Source: Pectinophora gossypiella
Lineage: Eukaryota; Arthropoda; Insecta; Lepidoptera; Gelechiidae
Assembly: GCF_024362695.1 (NCBI RefSeq)
Contig: NC_065414.1
Span: 8,697,501-8,761,500, forward strand
DNA: 64,000 nucleotides
Reading direction: 5' to 3'
A program made the position numbers and the translations under genes. The notes beneath the pieces were generated by a model that searched no databases, was not told the origin of the DNA, and saw only the letters and a program-made list of their open reading frames with translations. Positions within the stretch are counted from its first letter, which is position 1; each line of letters begins with the position of its first letter. This document shows, piece by piece, positions 1 to 11,899 of this stretch.

Positions 1-1798
1 AAACAGTCGTGCAGTTGGTAGGTACGTAGGTACATAATAATATGGATGGAAGTTATTCTTTCTTGACTTAATTACGACGATAAGCGTGATATAGTTTGGT
101 AATACCTACATGTTGGATGGGCGCAATACTGGTCGTAACTATGGACAAAACGACCACTTCTGGTCTGTTGTCCTATTATTTACCTAGTACCTAATTATTT
201 TCCAGTTCTGCCGTGCTTTACGGTTGATATAATCTTGTCAGTCACACTTAATATAAGTCGTAAAATCAAATGAAACACGTTTGTGTGCGAGAAATAAAAA
301 ATGCCATCTATTTTGCCAGATACCACCTAATTTACAGTAGAGCAATAAGGAAGGACTGCAGTGCAGTAGTATGACGAAGTAGGTACGCTCCATATCTGTT
401 TCCGGTTCTATCCTATAGTAGTGTCATTATTATACAGTAGAAAGGAAATGTACATAATATATTACGTATGTTTTAGCTAATTGGCCCTGTATGTCACGCG
501 TACGCAGTATCTAGGTAGGTACCTAGGTCAGATGTTTTACCGGTTGCCACGAGAAAAGTAGACCATTGACTGTGTTGATCACGGAAAATACGACACCAAT
601 AACAAAGTTGCTAAACCGAGACAATTCCCATCTTTTCACTTAAACTTACGATAAAGCAGTCTGTTATGAATTGACAAAGTTGGGCCCTACTTAAAAGTTG
701 GAGTCGCGAAAGTTAAATCAAGTATCAAGATTGTTTTTGTAAACTTAATTTTCCCTTTCCCGCTGGTAGAGACAGATTGCGGGGTTACAACTTTTCCGGA
801 ATTTATTTAGACGCGAACTCGCGCAGTTGTCGTTGATATATCCTAGCGCTAAGTGCCTAGTTAGACTGCAGTCTATCCGCTCTACTTTGCCGCTATTTCA
901 ACGACGCTCTCGGTAAGATAAGTGGGTAGTTTCAAGTTGCTTCGTCTATGAGGTGAAATATGAAAGTAAGTTTGTTGTGCCCAGAATTGTTGTCTTTTGC
1001 AAGGGGGTATAATGTACAATATGATAGGACTTCACGTTTTTTATTATTGGTCATAATCATAAATATTGAAATAAGTAAGCACAAGATTTATTTTTTATTG
1101 AGATATGAAATAAAAAAAGAATGAAGTGGCCAAGTGCTTAGATTTTAAATGATTGGTTGAAAATAGCTGTAGGTAAGTACTGCAGTTAGTTATTGGCGTA
1201 GCTACGCATAATACACATAATTATGAATAATGCCTAGTGTTTTAAACATTGAAGTATAATATGTTATTTTAAATAGGTACCCGAGTTTTGCTTACTATAG
1301 AAATTTTATTTCCCCATTTGCCATGAGATTCTGGTACAACTATACCTACTTATTCAGTCACAGAGGATTTACCTGGGCATTCCATCAAATGTTAAAATGC
1401 ACCTACTGCACCCACACACATACCTAGCTACGTCATAATTTATTTACGTATTATTTCGTTGCAAATATTTGAATTCCTCGCACTCTATTCCCGTTAACTG
1501 ATATTTGTCCCAGTTCATACAATTATTTACTTTAGTTACACCATCTAAATTGATGGATGCTTACTTACATATTCTATAAGTACAATATTGAACTAAACTT
1601 GTTTGTCATAAACAATGACTAGGAATATCCACAATTCTATTGAGCCCATCCTTATATAATATACCTATAGTATAGGTGCGCGGATGCCCGTGTTGCTCGA
1701 TGATAGGTACTTATAGTTTATTTTGACTTAATTTGTAGGTTTTTCATCGAACCGCATTCGCTATCTACTCAGCCGGACAAATAAATACGTAAGTAAAA
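1..1798. other. AT-rich intergenic DNA, no gene recognised
   Basis: No open frame resembling a known protein and no repeat that I could pair elsewhere in the window. A consensus-like GTAAGT donor follows an ATG at 960-969, so a first exon cannot be excluded, but nothing else supports it. Confidence 0.4.
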
Positions 1799-2178
1799 AG
1801 CCCCGATTCCTACAAATATCTCCTAATTTTGTTTTATGTTATATCCGTCATTTTCTTATCCGCTGAAAAAGAAAGGGACGGATGATGGCTGCAGCTGTTT
1901 CAAGCAACAATTCTGCAGCAATTCTATTATGAATGAGTGAATGAATAACCCGAACCTCGCTCGTATGCAACCCGTTTGACGTGTGCTGTCAACTTACTTC
2001 TGTCGGGTTTTTGGCTAGGGTAAATTTTGGGAGGGTTTTTTAAATGTCTGCCCTAAAATTGATGTGTCTTCCATAAATTTTATGCCTGTCGATTGCCCAT
2101 CCCTTTCCTTTTCGGCGGATAAGAAAATGACAGGTATAACTTAAAATAAATTAAATTGTGTGTACTGGAATCAGCACC
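1799..2178. repeat. MITE family A, copy 1
   Basis: Non-coding element. Its ends read GCCCCGATTCC and GGAATCAGCACC, and large inverted arms each carry a CTTATCCGC..GAAA..AAAGGGA block (1855-1883 and 2099-2129). The same sequence recurs at 24473-24821 and 61039-61417, which sets the boundaries. The family lacks coding capacity and was presumably mobilised in trans. No target duplication was seen with confidence. Confidence 0.65.
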
Positions 2179-2329
2179 ATTATCAGACTTATACTTAGTA
2201 ATTTGGTCTGAATTCCCGATTTGTGACCACATCGTACAAAAAGTATACAAATATAATTTACCTACCTACTTTAAATTTTCCATTCTATGAAGTCTTAAAT
2301 TTTGTATCTACGTATGATCGTAACTATTA

Positions 2330-2612
2330 CAGGGTGCTAGTGACATCATAACGAAAACTTTAAGGGATGATTCGGATCATGATTCTGAGTTCATATCGAG
2401 TGGAATTTTTCGTCGCAAAATTCATGTTTCTTTGTGTTTTTTAAAACTATTTTCAATGCATGATTCGACCATGATTCTGAGTTGATATCAAGTGGAATTT
2501 TCTGTCGGAAAATTCATGAAAATTTTAGTTCTTTTTTAAATTAATTTCAGTTTCATACTTTTGCGGCAGAATCATCCCTCAAAGTTTTCTTTACGATGTT
2601 ACTAACTCCCTG
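2330..2612. mobile_element. 283-bp MITE flanked by TA
   Basis: The outer ends are inverted: the left starts CAGGGTGCTAGTGACATC and the right end, read on the other strand, starts CAGGGAGTTAGTAACATC. Similarity runs about 45 bp, through AAAACTTTnAGGGATGATTC. TA dinucleotides flank both ends (2328-2329, 2613-2614), as in Tc1/mariner insertions. The interior holds two degenerate copies of a roughly 90-bp unit, each with CATGATTCTGAGTT and CAAGTGGAATTTT-like cores. There is no ORF, so it is non-autonomous. Confidence 0.75.
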
Positions 2613-2614
2613 TA

Positions 2615-5296
2615 TTTTACACGTGTCACGAATTGCGTGATGGAGAACGCTTGCGATGTAATCAGTGGTTTATTAAATAGCCGTAGCAATCGTTTTACTG
2701 GATAGATAGGCTGGTAGTAGCAATACCTACCTATATACATTTAAACCATGATGGGATTGCCTCTGCATTTTTCATGAGATTCTACAGCTTAGATTTTATT
2801 GAATAAAAAACATATTTTTGATACAGTATTTAGTCAAAGTAGACGTTTCAATGTGAGTGGAATGAAGTGTAGGGACTGCTTACCTTAGAATATGTGATGT
2901 GATAAAATGTTAAATCACATTTGTAAAAAGGTTTTCACAATAGTAGTGATAGTGGCTGTATTCTTAGAGAAGATTTTACCTACTGTGATGAGCTTTTAAA
3001 ATAAAAGGCGTCAGAATACGTATGCTTAGGGATGTCCGATCAAACCGATTTTCTAGAAGGAATATTTACGGTTATATAATCTACTGATTTTTTAATCCAT
3101 TCAACAGGATCAGAGTTAAAATCGAATCGTATACCTGGGAGATCGTATGAAAAAATCGTATGATTAAATTAATAGTCAAATTATCGCCAACATTAAGGGT
3201 TATACAAACACACATAATAAGTATCTACAAGAAAGATAACACCAACACCATCCTAGGATAATACCAACCGTCCTTCATTAGGTACGATCCAAAAAATCGA
3301 ATCAATGCAATAATAGATCGATCGTCCCTACTTACGCTATTTTTGCTTATAAAAATAAACTTTTAATGGCACATAAGTATGAAGTTCTACTGAAAGAAAA
3401 AAAAAATCGTGTAAAAGTCAGTTCATGCGGGAGCGACGGACAGAGTGGGCGGCAAAATATGACCTGAGAAAGTAAATTTTATTGAAAAGTAACTCCCCTA
3501 ATGCTTAGTATCTAGGTAGCTCTTAGATGAGAATGTATCTTCAAAATTTTGTCAACGAGTCCGTAGCCGCGAAATATTCGAGGCGACTGCATATCGAGCG
3601 CACATTTGCTGGGAATGTGCAATAACCGGCGGAATAAATCTGTGGTGGGCTGCTTTCGGCGCAGGATCCACGACCACCGCCTATATATATCGCCCATACC
3701 GCTTTCAACGCCTACTCGGCGATATTAAATCGGCAGTGAGGAGAATTGCTTTATCGACAGCTAAATTCTCTATGCGGAAAATACAGTTTCATTTCCCGTT
3801 GTTTTTTAGTTTTAGCTTCTCTAAACAAGCGGGGCAGTGTCAGTTGCGGGCTTTAGAAAGTTGAGCCCGGCGAAAGCTTTGCCTATGTTTAGTTAAATTA
3901 TTTTATACACAACACATAACATAATATGGCATCACGCCTTTATCCCCGAAAGCTGGCATTATAGGCGACTAAATTACTTTAATTTTATCACTTAGGTGAG
4001 AATTGATTAGGTAGCGGTCCTTTCGGCTCGTGTAAGTTATAGTAAAGGCGTCTGAAACCCTCGACATTAAAGTAAAATGTTCAAAAAACCTTTACTTAAA
4101 CCCTTAATACACCAAAAGCACTTTGAATTTTCATGTTTGGGTTTCATTAGACTTAGTGGACACTATTTCCTTTGACGAAATGAAACTAAGTATTTCGCAG
4201 AGTACAATTAAAAATTTACAGCTCTAGAGAAAAAGATAACTATTGATTTTATTTTCATTTATTACGTATAGCAGTTTTGATTCACGAAGAGGAGAAATTC
4301 TTCATGAAACTTGAATGTTTCATACAAATTTTCATCCCGGAGACATGGAGACAAGGAATCCCAAAGTGTCAGTGTGAAGCTGATGGACATATTGAAAGAA
4401 GTCGATTGGTTTTCCGACGAGTTTCGCCTCAGAACGTGTAACGCGACAGTTTAATTTAAATACTTTTAGTTGATATAACATTTTTGTTATATCGGAAAGT
4501 AATAATACTTTCCTCTTTGGCAGAAAAGACGCCGATTTCAATAGAATTTTAGTAGATTTTCAGATCGATCAATCGGTTTACCAATTCGGATTGAATATGT
4601 ATGTACCCTACTGCGCTGAATGGTTCCACAACTTTGGTGCAGTGCAGTTGAAATTCTATCTATTTTTTTCCCTTGTGCATTCTATTTTTTGTATGAAGTA
4701 TTTTTGAAGGTTTCCTTTTGTACAGTTGTACTTGTAGTACCTACGTCTGTTTTTTGCAAACCGTTGTCGATCTTCGCTTGTGCCTATCGGTGTTTTTTTT
4801 TAACTCTAACTAGAATAGCTTTGCACACGCCTATCTCTCGTAACAAATTGTCTTTCACAGCTGTGCTCACAGGCAATGTGACCACAAATGGAAATAGTTA
4901 TCGACCTCGTCGTCAATATAGGCGATACCATTTTATTTATTGTTGTGTAAGTTAGATAGATACACATTATACATATTTTATGGTGTTTAGAGAAATACAA
5001 TTCCGAGCTTTATCCCGAGGTGAAGGGATGCTTACCCTGTCCTGAGACGTCATTTGTTGCGTCCTAGTATCGTGCTTCCGAAGGTATTTAGTCCAGTAAG
5101 ATGCCTTGAGATGCTTAAGACTATGAAAAAGGTTGGTTGCTTGCTTAGAACTTGCCTATTTGTTTTAGACAAGTCTCTTGGATAGAGCTCGTAACCTACT
5201 CCGAAACATGAGGGAATACTTGTGCCATTTCGAGGGTCGTATACTTACCTACTTTACACTCTATACCTACTTTAGAGAGCGTTCTCAAGTTTAAAA
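2615..5296. other. intergenic DNA, no gene recognised
   Basis: Only short frames without recognisable domains are present. I see no repeat partner elsewhere in the window and no RNA gene. Confidence 0.4.
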
Positions 5297-5298
5297 TA

Positions 5299-5325
5299 CA
5301 CTTCTCATCAAAAAAATCGAAACAC
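5299..5325 (+). repeat. left terminal inverted repeat of the Tc1-type element
   Basis: 27 bp, exactly complementary to 6908-6934. It follows TA at 5297-5298. It would be the binding and cleavage site of the element's transposase. Confidence 0.95.
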
Positions 5326-5568
5326 CTTGCAAGTTTACGTTTTGTCAGGATTATCAGAAAAATGTGTACATTTAGGAATAAATGTTAAATGTCGTTTAAT
5401 AGTGAGTAATATGAGCTTATCAAATCTTAATGTTAATGTTCTAAATTTAAATGAATTTTTCATAGGTTTCGTATTTTGTTAAATGAGTCATTTTTATTCC
5501 GTATGGAGTATAAAGGAAATGGATAAAACAACACACGTAAATGAAAAAAAAAGCTAAAAAACGTTTAT

Positions 5569-6597
5569 TTAATAACTTGTATTCCCTCCCCGAGCTCTAA
5601 TTACTGCTTCCATACGGTTCTTCATCGATCGGATGAGAGTCACGATCACATGCTGTGGTATATTGTCCCATTCCTCTTGGATTGCATCTTGCAGCTGGCT
5701 AAGTGTTTCTGGGGCAGGATCTCTTGCTCGAATTCGTCTCTTTAATTCATCCCACAGATGTTCAATGGGATTCATGTCCGGGCTTCTTGCTGGCCATTCC
5801 ATAATAGAGATATCGACTTCGTTAAGATAATCTCGTACGACGCCCGCGGTGTGAGCCCTAGCATTGTCGTGCATGAATATGAAGCCGTTGCCAATAAAAT
5901 GTGCATAGGGCATCACATGAGGCTCGAGACACTCTTCGACGTACCGATGACAGTTTAGTGCAGGCAGACGTGGCCCAGACACGAAAGCAAGCTCTGTCTT
6001 ACCGTCGGCGCTGATTCCTCCCCAAACCGTCCACGAACCGCCACCATAGCTGACCATTTCTTCAATGCAGCATTGTGCATAGCGTTCTCCGTCTCTTCTG
6101 TAGACCTTGTTCCTTCCGTCGTTACCATACAACATAATTTTACACTCATCAGAAAAGAGAACTTTGCTCCACTGTAGGTATGACCAATTTAGGTGCTCAC
6201 GTGCAAAGTTAAGGCGCGCTCTTCGATGGTCTGCAGTTAATTTCGGCCCATTTGCTGGCTTATGCGGTACCAGTCCACGATCCTTCAACCTTCTTCTAAT
6301 TGTAGAGTCACTTACAGCCACCCTTCGTACAACACGAAGCCGCTGCTGCAGTTGAAAAGCGTTAAGGCGTCGATTTCTTAAAGAAGTTGTTACAATAAAT
6401 CGATCATCTCGCTCAGAAGTGACCCGATTCCTGCCAGATCCTGAACGGCGCGTGAACAAACCAGTCTCCCGATAACGTTTATAGACTCTATGAACAGATG
6501 ACAGGCTTAGATGCAGTCTTGCAGCCACAACACGCTGACTAAGGCCAGAATCCAGCAATGCCACAACTTGGGCGGCTTCTGTGGGCGAAGTATCCAT
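5569..6597 (-). CDS. Tc1-family transposase (DD34E), intact
   Basis: 342 residues, the usual length for the family. The protein excises and reinserts the element at TA sites through a DDE (RNase H-like) active site. Residues 1-115 are a paired-like DNA-binding region with two helix-turn-helix units; between them lies an AT-hook-like GSGRNR (53-58). The catalytic triad is visible: D150 in FSDEC, D244 in MHDNARAH, and E279 in DMNPIEHLWDEL. Exactly 34 residues separate the last two, hence DD34E. WTVWGGIS (189-196) is another family signature. The ATG at 6595-6597 gives a complete N-terminal domain. The minus strand is uninterrupted, with no frameshift or stop. The terminal repeats lie about 270 and 310 bp from the gene ends. 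Expression would depend on a promoter inside the element; none was identified. Confidence 0.95.
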   Translation of the reverse strand: MDTSPTEAAQVVALLDSGLSQRVVAARLHLSLSSVHRVYKRYRETGLFTRRSGSGRNRVTSERDDRFIVTTSLRNRRLNAFQLQQRLRVVRRVAVSDSTIRRRLKDRGLVPHKPANGPKLTADHRRARLNFAREHLNWSYLQWSKVLFSDECKIMLYGNDGRNKVYRRDGERYAQCCIEEMVSYGGGSWTVWGGISADGKTELAFVSGPRLPALNCHRYVEECLEPHVMPYAHFIGNGFIFMHDNARAHTAGVVRDYLNEVDISIMEWPARSPDMNPIEHLWDELKRRIRARDPAPETLSQLQDAIQEEWDNIPQHVIVTLIRSMKNRMEAVIRARGGNTSY

Positions 6598-6907
6598 ACG
6601 TTTTAGAAAAAAAACCTTTTTTCAGACGTCCCAAAGTCACAGTATTGAAATAAAAAACAAAAAGTTTAAGGATAGGCGCCAATTTTTAGTTTTTAAACGC
6701 TAAATGTACTCCAACCCTAAACACACATTTGTCTCAAAACAGTGATTCATTTCGTTTATAAGATAAACAAATGAAATTCTAATTTTGAATTTAGAATTTT
6801 CGCTTATTACTGTAATGGCCAAACTGCCAGCTATACATTTATGTATTTTTTTTCATCGTATGAATTCTTTTTTGTGTTAAATTCGGACAGAAACAATGAA
6901 AACGGAA

Positions 6908-6934
6908 GTGTTTCGATTTTTTTGATGAGAAGTG
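6908..6934 (-). repeat. right terminal inverted repeat of the Tc1-type element
   Basis: Exact inverse of 5299-5325, followed by TA at 6935-6936. The match stops just inside, so the repeat is short, not of the long-arm Tc1 type. Confidence 0.95.
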
Positions 6935-6936
6935 TA

Positions 6937-8082
6937 TAATCTGGATTTTGCATGCACTAACCGAGTGTTACATGCAAGCTATTTGCGTTTTATCCGGTTG
7001 ATTTTGTATGCAGAGCGCATCACAATGTTTTCGCGACCGGGTTTTATTCCCTTGATAGGATTTTCATATTATATTTTCTATTGGCGTCACTGTATTTTTC
7101 TATTTCCGTACCTGTAGGTTTGTTTCATCAGTTACTAGAAAATGTATTTTATTTGTGTAAATAATCAACTAATTAACTCGTGGCTGTAAAGTAAAAGAAT
7201 AAGAAGAAGAAAGTACCTATTGACTTTCGTCAATACAACATATTGTGCATGAAAATGCACATGCATTTTGATTTTTTTCGTCTTCAATAGGTACCTATGA
7301 CATATTTCAAACGAATGTAGGATTTAGTTAGCAGTTCTTGCAAACGGTCGTTTCTTGCTGGATCTATGGAATCAAGTTTTTAAAATACACAGAAATAAAT
7401 AGACTAGAATCAGAATCATTACGACCGAAAGGGACACGCGAACAAATTGGGTAACAAGGGAAAAGATTCTATAAGTATCTATATATTTTATTTAATTAAT
7501 TACAGATGTAGATACTTAGTACTACAGTACTTAGGGAAAAGGTAATACTTATACTTACGACTTCTATGCGACCATTCTAGTATATTAGAAAGTTACCGTC
7601 GTAAAACGAGAAGTTCTGCGTAAGTACCGCACAGTAACGAACCGTTGAACACAATTTGGTAACATTACAGTACATGTTTGTAAACCAATCATCATTTCTG
7701 AAACGCTGATCATACAGTTAAAGTTAGCAATACCTACATTTCCCCTTGCGCATTTTCTTATACACATAAAAGCGGCAAGTATTCGAAATGTGCAAAGTTT
7801 CAACTAATTTAACTTTAAAATAGCTTTTTCCCAGTGTTGACGCGGGTGTCTTATTTGTTGAGTGTAGAACACATGTTTTCTTAACTACTTAGAGCAACAT
7901 TTGCTTAAGTCGGTAATGATCGCGTTTTAGACGAGAATAGGATTGTGGGGGAAGTTTCCGATGCAAGTTTTGGTAGTAGATGTAGTAGAAATGAATGAGA
8001 CTCGGTGACGTCTAAAATAGTTACATATATGTATATACTTTATTACTTTTTTGTTGCATTAATAAATACTTGCTGTATAAGT
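6937..8082. other. intergenic DNA, no gene recognised
   Basis: No recognisable coding sequence or paired repeat. A small purine-rich GAA-type run lies near 7195-7212. Confidence 0.4.
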
Positions 8083-8200
8083 ACGTAGTAGTTACCACGA
8101 GTCACGTCAGGGGCCTATAGCGGTTCAATAATAAACCTGATATCAGGGTTAATGAGGTTGGTTAATGAATTCGCAACCCACATGATAGAAGAGGAATATA
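8083..8200 (+). repeat. 5'-truncated SINE fragment (SINE C tail)
   Basis: Matches the tail half of the complete SINE at 35294-35613: a GTAGTTAC start, TCAGGGGCCTnTnGCGGnTCAATAATAA, a CCTGATATCAGGGTT hairpin, and AACCCACATGATAGAAGA at the end. The tRNA-like head is missing, as in 5'-truncated retroposed copies. Confidence 0.7.
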
Positions 8201-8699
8201 GTACATATTTGTCAAATAAGTTAATGTGACAATATGTAGGTACATTTTTTTCCTCGATTGATTAAGAATTGTATACCTAGAGTTACCTAGGTAAGTATAA
8301 AGCTGGCGGCGCAATATTATGATAATGAAAAATCGATGTCGTCAGGTGTCGTCGGGGTCGTTGTATATCCAGAAAGCTAATGTACGTATGAATTATGAAT
8401 TCGTAATATGACACAAACTTTCAGCGACGAAAATATCGTGTATATTCCCACCTAAAATTTCGCTTAATCTTCTGTAGCATCGACGGGCTAATTGTACTTT
8501 ATATAATGATAAAGTAACATTGAAGATATTTATGGCTCATTTTGTGCCCTAACGGGTTACGTAACTTGAGAATCTTTCTTTTACTAACCTAACCACGAAA
8601 ATTTCATCTATGTACGGTTCAGATACTTCAGACTTATTATAAAGGGCCTAAGTATTTAAATAAAGTATCAGGTACCTACTTCCAATTTTAGTAGGATAT

Positions 8700-9000
8700 A
8701 GTAAATAGGTACCTATTATTGTTATTAAATTTATTTGTATGTATATATATTTGTATATTTTATAATTATTTGTAGATATAAGTAAGTCTATAATATTAAT
8801 TGTTTCGATTAGTGTATTATTATCTATGTATTAATGTGTATGCTTGTACACGCTATCTGCCCTCCTTGTTAATCTTTCACTCTTACAGGTCTAATGGAAG
8901 AATTTTCTGTTAGAAATAAGTTGTGCCTTTTGTCTCTCCTCATGTTGTCATATTGTGTTTCTATGTTATCCTGTGTACAATAAATAGGATATAATTTATT
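8700..9000 (+). repeat. probable LINE 3' untranslated end
   Basis: AT-rich stretch leading into TTGTGCCTTTTGTCTCTCC and ending GTGTACAATAAATAGG, a shape typical of non-LTR retrotransposon 3' ends with an AATAAA-like tail. No coding part remains and no target duplication was found, so family assignment is not possible. Confidence 0.4.
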
Positions 9001-9765
9001 CATATAGGCATTTACTTATAATTTGTATGCATAGTATAGGTAAGTTTCTTTTGGACGTGATGCATTGTACATTGGCCTAGTATGCCATAGCATTCATAAT
9101 TTCGTCAGCGATAATAATATTTGAAAAGTGGCAAAGTTTTAGTATTTTTCTCGAACTTGAAATTTTCATTATTTTAAGAAAATTTCCTTTAGAATGAAGT
9201 TGTTTCACATGTCACTTGCTTTTAAACAAACCAACTTCAAAGAAGGAGGACGTTATACTTATTTATAGGTACGTATTTTATCAAGAAATCATTGCAAAGT
9301 ATACCAATGATAGTAAGAATATTTTACTTGTAGTAGGTCAGGTAATAACTACTTTCACGTTCGAGTAAACTTGGCCACAGGAAACGAGTAAAGTACGGAA
9401 TCTGTAAATGGAGAAGTAGAGAATCTGTAAATGCTAAAACAATAAAGCTTCCATCTTTATCGGTCAGTTAGGAAAGTTGCCAACGTTGCCGCTACACTGT
9501 TGTAAACTACGGGATCTTCAGCATGTTTTAGTCGAACACCGAACTTTTTGCCTTTGTGTAATTGCTCGTACTGTCTTATGGCTTTGAGTTGGCTTGCTCA
9601 GTAGGGCAAATCATGGCAGATTACTTATTTCGGTAAAGTTTTATTGCTAAAACACGGTTACAGCCGGTCTCGGCTCCAAACCGCTGAATTCGACTTTATG
9701 AGTTCGAATCCGTTTTTGAATCTAACATAATTTGATTGGTTTGTGCTCGGTTAATACCAATAAGC
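9001..9765. other. intergenic DNA, no gene recognised
   Basis: No supported feature. AACACGGTT occurs at 9652-9660 and again at 10124-10132, flanking the next repeat, but this may be chance. Confidence 0.35.
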
Positions 9766-10115
9766 TCGCTCTTTATTACATGTGACTTCATAACCCTCCT
9801 TCTGACGCAGTCGGGTAATAATAGCGAGGAGTGGGTGCGTATCAGTGATGTGCCGTTCCCGGGAATGTACCCACTTTGGGAACGTTCCCAGCAGTAAAAA
9901 AGCGCAAAACTTACATAAAAAGAACTTTTAGGCAGATGACACCAAAGTACAAGAAAAAACAATTTAAAAAGGAAAAGAAGCCAGTGTCCCTACTATTAAA
10001 GAGTTTTTACAACGGGAACGTTCCCACTCTGGGGCCATTCCCGGGAATGGCACATTACTGGTGCGTATATAACTATTCTATTTACTCCTTTGCCTACGCG
10101 TGTATCCCACGCGTG
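9766..10115 (+). repeat. repeat family F, split by a hAT-type MITE
   Basis: The pieces 9766-9842 and 10061-10115 together resemble 43800-43915 and 60878-60980: GCTCGC..CTATTACATG, then GGCGAGGAGTGGGTGTA, then CCTCTGCCTACC. In this copy the reading is interrupted within GTGGGTGCGTAT by the 218-bp element. The family is non-coding and looks like a SINE or LINE tail. Confidence 0.55.
9843..10060. mobile_element. hAT-type MITE, 218 bp, with 8-bp target duplication
   Basis: Ends are inverted for about 50 bp: the left begins CAGTGATGTGCCGTTCCCGG and the right, on the other strand, begins CAGTAATGTGCCATTCCCGG. The direct repeat GTGCGTAT flanks it at 9835-9842 and 10061-10068. CAG-type termini with an 8-bp duplication are the hAT signature. 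Both arms contain the palindromes TTCCCGGGAA and GGGAACGTTCCC. No transposase is encoded. Confidence 0.9.
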
Positions 10116-10125
10116 TTTTGTTAAA

Positions 10126-11394
10126 ACACGGTTCTTGTATTTATTAGAACGTTAGCTCCAGTTTACGAAGGTAATATAATTGTGTAAAATCAATAATAAA
10201 TGCAAAAAAAATTAAATGGTAATTTTGTAATCTTGTGTTTAGAAATAAAAGTAGATACCTATTCGGATCCTTCATATTTTATTGAAAATCTCACATTTCC
10301 TAATAGGCTACATTAAAATAGAAGTATTTATATACGAAATTCACAAGATATAAAAATGGTAGAGCTTATTTTTTTACTGATCACGCGCGGAACTTCAGTG
10401 GTTATTTTCCATGAAAGGAAACTTAAGAATTTTCTTTTACTGGATCCAATCTACGGCGGAATTTGGCCTATATTGAAACTTATAATAAGAATCTTCTCGT
10501 TTCTACATATAAAGCTAACATATAATTTAATTTTGTTTAGATAGAAGTCATTATTATTTGTATCAGTTCCCATAACTCTTCAACTTGGCTATGCTATTTG
10601 TGTAAATGTCGAGACATGTTTGTTTGAATATATTTCGATGAGTAGGCGTTAACGTATTGCTTTTGACTTAGTTTCAAACTGATTGATGGTACCCTACGAA
10701 CCTATCCAGTCGTAGGAAATAAAACACGTGACTAAAAATAAACGAACAGATACATTGTTTGCTGCAATAAATATTCATCATGTCAGATTTTTTTTTGTAC
10801 GTTTATGATACAATATTCGTACAAAACAAAAAGGTTTAGCGCTGTGGCGAAAAATATACTGTACGGGATCAGATGGTAAAAGTTTTTCGTCTGTGCGAGA
10901 TAATGGTAGGGTCGGCTGGTGGAAAAACAGTCTTGGTACGTGACCCAGAGTTTATCCTAAAGGAGCCGCGTTTGAGCCTCCCATTGATATATTGTGCCGG
11001 GAGATAGATCTGTGGGTAGGACGCGAGACTTCGGTATGGCGTTCCAATGAACTGTTGAGGCGGTGTAGGTTTTGTCTTTACTTAAATTGCGTTGAGAATA
11101 GCAAATTGTAATGTCAATTAAAATAGACATATTTATTATTGTCTAATATTGGGAAATAGAGTATACTTAATTATTTTTTTCTTACGGAATATACTTACCG
11201 GGTAAGTAGGTATCTTCAAAAGTAATTTATATGATTTCGTTTTCGGTTTATTTATGATATATTTATTTTTAGACAATTATAAATGTAGCTTATGCTCTAT
11301 CATATTACTTCGAAATTTTTACTTAGTCGGTTGTCAAGCAGATTCGATTTTTCTGTCAGAATAAGTAGATTTTGAAAGATTCAGTTTATCGGCA
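10126..11394. other. intergenic DNA, no gene recognised
   Basis: A short perfect hairpin (TTGTACG..CGTACAA) lies at about 10796-10824. A less AT-rich patch at 10860-11060 could be decayed mobile DNA but matches nothing else here. Confidence 0.35.
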
Positions 11395-11396
11395 TA

Positions 11397-11640
11397 CTGG
11401 TGCCGATTTAAACTTATTGTAATTTTAATTTGACAGTATATAAATAAATAAAATGAAATATACTTTAATGCACACTAACAAAACATACATTTTGTAAAAC
11501 ATTTAGCAACAGTGCAAATATTCGGCCTTATTGGTCAGAAACAATAAGAAATTAATTAGATGAGTAAAAGAAAGAGATAGTGCTAATTTTGAGAGCTGTT
11601 AAAATAAAATAAAGTTTCTAAGTCAGCGGGAATAGGGTAG
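11397..11640. repeat. MITE-B-like sequence, possibly interrupted by a LINE tail
   Basis: Begins with GGTGCCGATTT at 11400, like the family B MITEs, and contains GAGAGCTGTTAAA near its right part. The middle (about 11440-11540) reads like a reversed LINE 3' end with a TTTATTTA tail. The nested interpretation is tentative. Confidence 0.3.
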
Positions 11641-11899
11641 ATTCCAACGAGTCAAATCAGCTACTTTTTACTAAACGTCAAAACACGAAATTACTAAAAA
11701 ACTAACCTGTGACGTCATAGAAAAACGTGACAAAATGTCGCACTTATTATCACTTTTTTCTTTATTATAATTTATAAATAAATTAAATAGAAAAAAAGAA
11801 GACTTTTAGATCTGTCTTTATTTAGTAATCAGATTTTCATAATTTATTGATAAGCAAAAATGAATATTAGGGCCAATTTGGTATATGTAGTATCCTAGG

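Larger units (their letters stand above)
5299..6934 (-). mobile_element. complete Tc1-type DNA transposon, 1636 bp
   Basis: A full cut-and-paste element. Both 27-bp terminal inverted repeats are identical and begin CACTTCTCATCAAAAAAATC. The flanking dinucleotides are TA on both sides (5297-5298 and 6935-6936), the target duplication of the Tc1/mariner superfamily. A single uninterrupted transposase gene on the minus strand fills most of the interior. Identical repeats plus an open gene suggest a recent insertion and possible activity; this is inference. The subfamily was not assigned. Confidence 0.95.

Noticed and set aside
4620..4955. 111-codon plus-strand frame rich in Phe, Cys and Tyr
   Set aside because: Hydrophobic translation of T-rich DNA without a signal, domain or splice support.
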